Source: Chrysomallon squamiferum
Lineage: Eukaryota; Mollusca; Gastropoda; Neomphalida; Peltospiridae
Direction: 5' to 3'
DNA length: 64,000 bases
Assembly (NCBI GenBank): GCA_012295275.1
Contig: CM022675.1
Span: 2,681,197 to 2,745,196, forward strand
The position numbers were made by a program, and so were the translations under genes. Positions 60,245-64,000 of the stretch are shown here, in pieces; position 1 is the first letter of the stretch, and each line of letters starts with the position of its first letter. The notes under the pieces were generated by a model. That model saw only the letters and a list, made by a program, of their open reading frames with translations, made no database searches and was not told where the DNA came from.

Positions 60245-61215
60245 AGTTTATTCGTTTTATTTATTTTAGAGATAGAGGTTATTATATTGGAAACTAGTAA
60301 CTACATGAATTTCTTCCATTATAAACTATTTCCTGTTTCACACATCTGTTCCTGCTTTGCTCATTTTAGAAAAAAAGTATGCCTTGCCATTACTCAGTTA
60401 AACAGATGCTTGTTATGACAAGAAACAGTAGATATATTCTTCAAAGCCGTTAACGTGAAATATTCTGCATGTAGTTATAGGTTTGTGTTTTGTAGGACAT
60501 CGTGTTCAGTGTTAACTACAGAACAACTACAACAACACCACTGGATGCAGCTGAAGAAGTTGTCTCTCCGTGTAAATGTGATTCACACAAACAAGCTGTA
60601 CATGGGGAAATCACAGCCAAACAAACGGGAATATACACACTGCTGTTTGACAACACATACTCCAAGTAAGTGTGACATTATACTGACACAGTGACACATA
60701 GTAAGTGTGACATTATAGTGACACATACTGACACATAGTAAGAGAAATATACACACTGCTGTTTGACAACACATACTCCAAGTAAGTGTGACATTATAGT
60801 TACACATACTGACACATAGTAAGTGTGACATTATAGTGACACATACTGACACACAGTAAGAGGAATATACACACTGCTGTTTGACAACACATACTCCAAG
60901 TAAGTGTGACATTGTACTGACACATACTGACACACAGTAAGTGTGACATTATAGTGACACATACTGACACACAGTAAGAGGAATATACACACTGTTGTTT
61001 GACAACACATACTCCAAGTAAGTGTGACATTGTAGTGACACAGTGACACATATTGACATAATTGAATAGACCTGGTATACTAGTTTTTTATTAATATTTT
61101 TATTATTTTTTATTATTTTTATTATTTATGCTGTTTCTTCTTTCTTTCTTGTTTTTCTATTTTCAGACTTACATCGAAAAAGGTACACTACCATCTCAAA
61201 CTAAAATTCTCTTGA
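47430..61215 (+). CDS. FYCO1: FYCO1: FYVE and coiled-coil autophagy/endosome transport adaptor (21 exons)
   Basis: Links LC3- and PI3P-positive autophagosomes and late endosomes to RAB7 and kinesin. Exons: 47430-47493, 48261-48380, 49067-49179, 49661-49764, 50067-50210, 50542-50620, 51244-51488, 51672-52971, 53361-54914, 55233-55373, 55714-55785, 56166-56213, 56608-56726, 57035-57173, 57607-57680, 58170-58351, 58741-59131, 59349-59468, 60017-60176, 60496-60665, 61167-61215. All phases agree; about 1795 codons (human 1478), the extra length being mostly coiled coil and the exon 17 linker. Domain order: RUN (about 25-180), coiled coil (about 210-1430), FYVE (about 1400-1475), acidic/Ser repeat linker, LC3-interacting motif (1643-1646), GOLD (about 1670-1795). 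The start [20 protein letters not shown] aligns with the family N-terminus. Confidence 0.95.
48840..49075 (+). repeat. Array of copies of the FYCO1 exon 3 acceptor
   Basis: ATTTTAGACAAGTACT (acceptor plus first exon bases) recurs six times including the true copy at 49060-49075, in 45-48 bp units with linker GTAATGTAAATAAAAAGATA. The oldest copies have lost the AG (TTTTACACAAG, TTTTAAACAAG); the nearer ones keep TTTAG or TTTCAG. Confidence 0.92.
49340..49600. repeat. Degenerate GATATCTTAAATACATTTTA repeat, FYCO1 intron 3
   Basis: Six to seven diverged units of 40-60 bp; no splice-site content seen. Confidence 0.7.
50738..51240. repeat. 500-bp (TTTA)n/TTTAC array abutting the FYCO1 exon 7 acceptor
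   Basis: A tetranucleotide array (TTTA with TTCA and TTAC variants) runs straight into the exon 7 acceptor TTATTTACTTCAG, so the microsatellite itself provides the polypyrimidine tract. It is open in two frames and joins the exon in frame by chance, which can mislead gene predictors into a false N-terminus. Confidence 0.97.
51244..56726 (+). CDS. FYCO1: FYCO1 exons 7-13: long coiled coil
   Basis: Two very long exons (1300 and 1554 nt) and five small ones encode about 1150 residues rich in Glu, Lys, Leu, Gln and Ser with heptad spacing, the rod that mediates dimerisation and, in vertebrates, RAB7 and kinesin contacts. The exon 8 end is set by donor GTAATT at 52972 and the exon 9 start by TTTTTAAG at 53359-53360; both are phase 0. 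Exons 7, 9 and 13 match the family's coiled-coil style but have too little specific sequence for residue-level comparison. Confidence 0.93.
57035..58351 (+). CDS. FYCO1: FYCO1 exons 14-16: FYVE zinc finger
   Basis: Exon 14 contains KWMD (the WxxD motif) and [14 protein letters not shown]. Exon 15 continues [18 protein letters not shown], giving the R-K-HHC-xx-CGR core that binds PI3P, and exon 16 supplies the last CHSC pair ([13 protein letters not shown]). Eight zinc ligands are present. This is the human FYCO1 FYVE arrangement, split by two introns. After it, exon 16 runs into an acidic/serine-rich tail ([13 protein letters not shown]). Confidence 0.95.
57174..57425 (+). repeat. 28-bp repeat next to the FYCO1 exon 14 donor
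   Basis: Eight to nine units of TTTGTGTAAACTTTGA(C/G)AAAG TCATCCAT. The exon end GAGAAAG and donor GTAAAGTCACCC resemble the unit part GAGAAAGTCATCC, suggesting a junction origin with the donor deleted. Confidence 0.8.
57715..57880 (+). repeat. G-rich 23-bp repeat in FYCO1 intron 15
   Basis: Seven units of GGTGAGGGTAGGGTGA(C/T) plus AAAAA spacers. Most contain AAGGTGAGG, a strong donor-like string, about 40-190 bp after the true exon 15 donor. Confidence 0.9.
58741..59131 (+). CDS. FYCO1: FYCO1 exon 17: acidic linker with seven-residue coding repeat
   Basis: A 130-residue low-complexity linker between FYVE and the LC3-interacting motif. About residues 32-82 of the exon are eight consecutive heptads of the form [49 protein letters not shown] and LSGEAKT. 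The underlying DNA is a 21-bp coding minisatellite (about 58836-59003). A run of alternating Asp-Val follows (DVDVDVD). The first codon is split with exon 16 (A then TG). Confidence 0.88.
59135..59212. repeat. (CT)n microsatellite
   Basis: About 35 CT units directly after the FYCO1 exon 17 donor. A (TGTC)n run lies at 58360-58391 after the exon 16 donor. Confidence 0.96.
59349..59468 (+). CDS. FYCO1: FYCO1 exon 18: LC3-interacting region
   Basis: Encodes [29 protein letters not shown] preceded by acidic residues fits the LIR consensus (aromatic-x-x-hydrophobic) and aligns with the mapped human FYCO1 LIR core (FDII followed by TDEE). The exon's last codons and donor have been amplified downstream. 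Confidence 0.9.
59440..59795 (+). repeat. Array of copies of the FYCO1 exon 18 end and donor
   Basis: Seven copies including the true one of TTACAGACTGCAGT(A/G)ACA(C/G)C(A)AAGTAAGTAAC, units about 56 bp with linker ATTTGTAACATATTTATAAC. Upstream copies keep GTAAGTAAC or GTAAATAAC; the last ones have lost the donor. Each unit also ends in TTACAG, so it could act as acceptor as well as donor. Confidence 0.93.
60017..61215 (+). CDS. FYCO1: FYCO1 exons 19-21: GOLD domain and stop
   Basis: Exon 19 ([23 protein letters not shown]), exon 20 (DIVFSVNYR ... [12 protein letters not shown]) and exon 21 ([19 protein letters not shown] at 61213-61215) match the beta-sandwich GOLD domain of FYCO1, including the typical 'LLFDNTYS ... 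KKVHYHL' end. The protein stops about a dozen residues earlier than human FYCO1. Confidence 0.93.
60630..61030 (+). repeat. Array of copies of the FYCO1 exon 20 end and donor
   Basis: Four copies including the true one of ATATACACACTGCTGTTTGA plus CAACACATACTCCAAGTAAGTG, units about 115-120 bp. The copied exon part encodes [11 protein letters not shown] and is nearly unchanged, with a perfect GTAAGTG donor in all four. Linkers are GTGACA(TTATA)GTGACACATACTGA repeats. Confidence 0.95.
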
Positions 61216-61289
61216 AAAGAATTATTTGAGGGGATGCAACTCATTTCAACAGTAGACAGCTGCAGCTGATTTAATTTGTTTTCAAGAAA

Positions 61290-61301
61290 AATAAAAATAA
61301 A
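61290..61301 (+). terminator. Candidate FYCO1 polyadenylation signals
   Basis: Two adjacent AATAAA hexamers at 61290-61295 and 61296-61301, about 75 bp after the stop and followed by a TGT-rich stretch. A further AATAAA lies at about 61451. Confidence 0.5.
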
Positions 61302-61724
61302 TTTTGTATGTTTGTGTTAAAGCATGTACACTTACAGTAAGGGAGGTAACTGCATATCAAGAAAGACAATTTGATGATTTTTCCGAGATGAGATGAGAAT
61401 GATTCTGTTGACATTTGTAAAATTATTTCTAGGGATTAGATTGTTACAAAATAAATATAGCTTCCTTAACAAACATGGCAGGCAGTTTGTAACTATTAGA
61501 CACTAAATAGATGTTTTCACATTAAATAGATTGACATTTTTTTTCGCATTAAATAAATGTAAATTGTTTTCATATTAAAAACATTTTTTTTCTTCTTTTT
61601 CAATTATTCTCATATTTGATAAATTTTTGATTAATTTATAACCAAACAGAAAAAAACAATTGGTTGTTTTAATTGTTATAAGTACATATTTTCTGTGAAT
61701 AACAATTATTTTAATATGAGTATT

Positions 61725-62165
61725 GATTTTCTGTAAATAGCAATATTTTAATTTGAGTATTTATCGATTTTCTGTAAATAACGATTTATTTTTATTTGAG
61801 TATTTATTGATTTTCTGTAAATAATTTATTTTAATTTGAGTATTTATCGATTTTCTATAAATAACAATTTATTTTAATTTGAGTATTTATCAATTTTCTG
61901 TAAATAACGATTTATTTTTATTTGAGTATTTATTGATTTTCTGTAAATAATTTATTTTAATTTGAGTATTTATCGATTTTCTATAAATAACAATTTATTT
62001 TAATTTGAGTATTTATTGATTTTCTGTAAATAACAATTTATTTTAATTTGAGAGTTTATTGATTTTCTGTAATCAACCATTTATTTTAATTTGAGCATTT
62101 ATTGATTTTCTGTAATTAACAATTTATTTTAATTTGAGTATTTACTCATTTTCTTTAAATAACAA
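61725..62165. repeat. AT-rich minisatellite downstream of FYCO1
   Basis: About nine units of TTTGAGTATTTATTGATTTT plus CTGTAAATAACAATTTATTTTAA, with an internal two-unit higher-order block. Confidence 0.92.
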
Positions 62166-63204
62166 TTCATTTGAATATAAGCAGTCTTTGTTTCTTTATT
62201 CTAAAATCTATTTCTCTGTTAAATGTTTTCAGGTTTAATCTATGCATTGATTTACTAGAAAAAACCATTCCATCCAAGTTATTACTATTATTATTATTAT
62301 TATTATTATTATTTTTTTTTTTTTTAATTTTTTATCTGTGAAATAATTGAAGTGAAAGGTTTTAATGCTGATTTTTTGTTTTATTTTATTTGTTTTTAAA
62401 CTGCAAAAAAAATTAGTGTCTTAACTCTTTATATTTCAGTGTACAAAACCAAGTAAATTGTAGCATATTTAATAATAATTTATCTGTTTGATACCAATCA
62501 CTTAACAATAATAATTTTAATAACAACAACAACAATAGTACTAAGTGGATATGTGATGATGATGATGATTGTTGTTGCTGCTGTTGTTGTTATTATTACT
62601 AGTACTACTACTACTGCTGCTGCAGTATATATATATACTCCATATTGATGTGGTAACCTTTTGTTTTCTTTTATTAATTACAATTTTTCTGTTTATTGAT
62701 TTGATTATACAGAGCATTATTAAAATAATATCTTAATTAACTGTTAATTATTCTAAATAGTTAATTTATATATTCTATTGCTGTTTTTTATTCTATTGTT
62801 CTCTAAAACTAAAATATTAACTGAAATTGTATTTGGAAATGATATGAAGAATCTGGTATTCAATCTGATTCAATACTCTGTGTTATAACTGAGATTTTCT
62901 ATCACATTAAGACATTCGTAGAGAAAGTATTTTCTGTCTAGAAATTAGATAAAGTGAAATAATCATGTAAATCCACTCTGAGCCTATATAAACTTATAAA
63001 AATCTAATACTTTTTTTTTTAAATTGTTATTTTTATGATCCATGTTTGTCTTTCAAGGTGGGTACATTAATAAATATTCTGATTTGTTACTTGGGCTTTG
63101 GGTTGTATTAATAGAGCATATTTTAATTTTTATTATGTGTATTTTATTTATACTCATTTATAATATTTGAATATAAATTTTAATTTATTCTGATCAGTGC
63201 TGCT

Positions 63205-63780
63205 AAAAGATAATGGAGACATCTCTGACACTCAGACATGTTTTTATACATCTCTGACACTCAGACGTGTTTTTATACATCTCTGACACTCAGACCTGTT
63301 TTTACACATCTCTGACATTCAGACGTGTTTTTATACATCTCTGACACTCAGACGTGTTTTTACACACCTCTGACAGTCAGACGTGTTTTTCACATCTCTG
63401 ACAGTCAGACATGTTTTTATACATCTCTGACACTCAGACGTGTTTTTACACATCTCTGACACTCAGACGTGTTTTTACACACCTCTGACACTCAGACATG
63501 TTTTTACACACCTCTGACACTCGGATGTGTTTTTACACATCTCTGACACTCAGACATGTTTTTACACACCTCTGACACTCAGACGTGTTTTTATACATCT
63601 CTGATACTCAGGCGTGTTTTTATACATCTCTGATACTCAGATGTGTTTTTATACATCTCTGACACTCAGGCGTGTTTTTATACATCTCTGACACTCAGAG
63701 ACATGACACTCGGACGTGTTTTTTTCGGGATGTTTTTTAAAAACCTCTGACACTCAGACATGTTTTTAAAAATCTCTGAT
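63205..63780. repeat. 31-bp minisatellite near the right edge
   Basis: About 18 units of CATCTCTGACACTCAGACGT plus GTTTTTATA. The consensus is well kept except for a scrambled patch near 63700. Confidence 0.93.
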
Positions 63781-64000
63781 ACTGCTGGGACTGCTATGTT
63801 GTTTTTAACATTTTATTTAAAAGACATTTTACCTATATAATTATGTGTGTATGTTAACAATACTTTTCACCTTAGTTTTATACCAGCACTTTTAGATTGT
63901 GAACTGAATATCAGTGTTATTAATTCAGCTTTACAAAAGGTTGTGGTATGTATTGTCCTATGTTATATGACGAGATCAGTTTTCTTTCCAGTATTATCAT

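Larger units (their letters stand above)
61216..64000. other. FYCO1 3'UTR and downstream non-coding DNA
   Basis: No supported gene. It contains an approximately 50-bp AT-rich minisatellite (61725-62165), an ATT run (62283-62310), short GAT/TTG/ACT trinucleotide runs (62550-62620) and a 31-bp minisatellite (63205-63780). Confidence 0.7.

Overview
This window is nuclear DNA from an animal. It is AT-rich and full of introns, with GT-AG splice sites, large microsatellites (CT, ATT, TTTA, TGTC) and long minisatellite arrays. It holds three complete multi-exon genes whose products match conserved animal families. A lophotrochozoan, probably a mollusc, is my guess from the intron and repeat style; the sequence does not prove it.

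Layout. 1-4.9 kb: a 60-70 bp minisatellite and a candidate 42-nt exon of a minus-strand gene that would run off the left edge, then AT-rich intergenic DNA. 5.0-24.7 kb (+): a YME1L1 orthologue (mitochondrial inner-membrane i-AAA protease), 20 exons, about 752 codons. 24.7-30.5 kb: convergent intergenic/3'UTR DNA. 46.2-30.5 kb (-): an FBXL20/FBXL2 orthologue (F-box, leucine-rich repeats, C-terminal CaaX box), 15 exons, about 438 codons expected. 46.2-47.4 kb: a divergent promoter with mirrored CCAAT boxes and a palindromic CRE. 47.4-61.2 kb (+): an FYCO1 orthologue (RUN, long coiled coil, FYVE, LC3-interacting motif, GOLD), 21 exons, about 1795 codons. 61.2-64 kb: 3'UTR/intergenic with two minisatellites. 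Every exon junction was placed by reading splice sites, reading-frame phase and similarity to remembered vertebrate orthologues; no alignment program was used.

The most unusual signal is that many intronic minisatellites are amplified copies of the neighbouring exon-intron junction itself, so each unit carries a decoy splice donor or acceptor with a piece of exon. I count at least ten such arrays or duplications in the three genes, plus one at the left-edge candidate exon. The largest, about 30 units in YME1L1 intron 16, repeats the last codons of the zinc-protease exon with its donor. Its commonest unit is 69 nt (23 codons), so use of some downstream donors would lengthen the protein in frame. 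In the FBXL gene, a neighbouring array's core motif appears three times inside the conserved penultimate coding exon and breaks its frame. Two mobile-element insertions are visible: a 1.2 kb hAT-like non-autonomous element whose body is itself a 22-bp array, and a 1.44 kb insert that splits the intron-16 array.

Functional links are inference. YME1L acts in mitochondrial protein quality control. FYCO1 is an autophagosome/late-endosome transport adaptor that binds PI3P. FBXL20 has been reported in mammals to target the PI3P-making kinase VPS34, which makes its head-to-head pairing with FYCO1 noteworthy.
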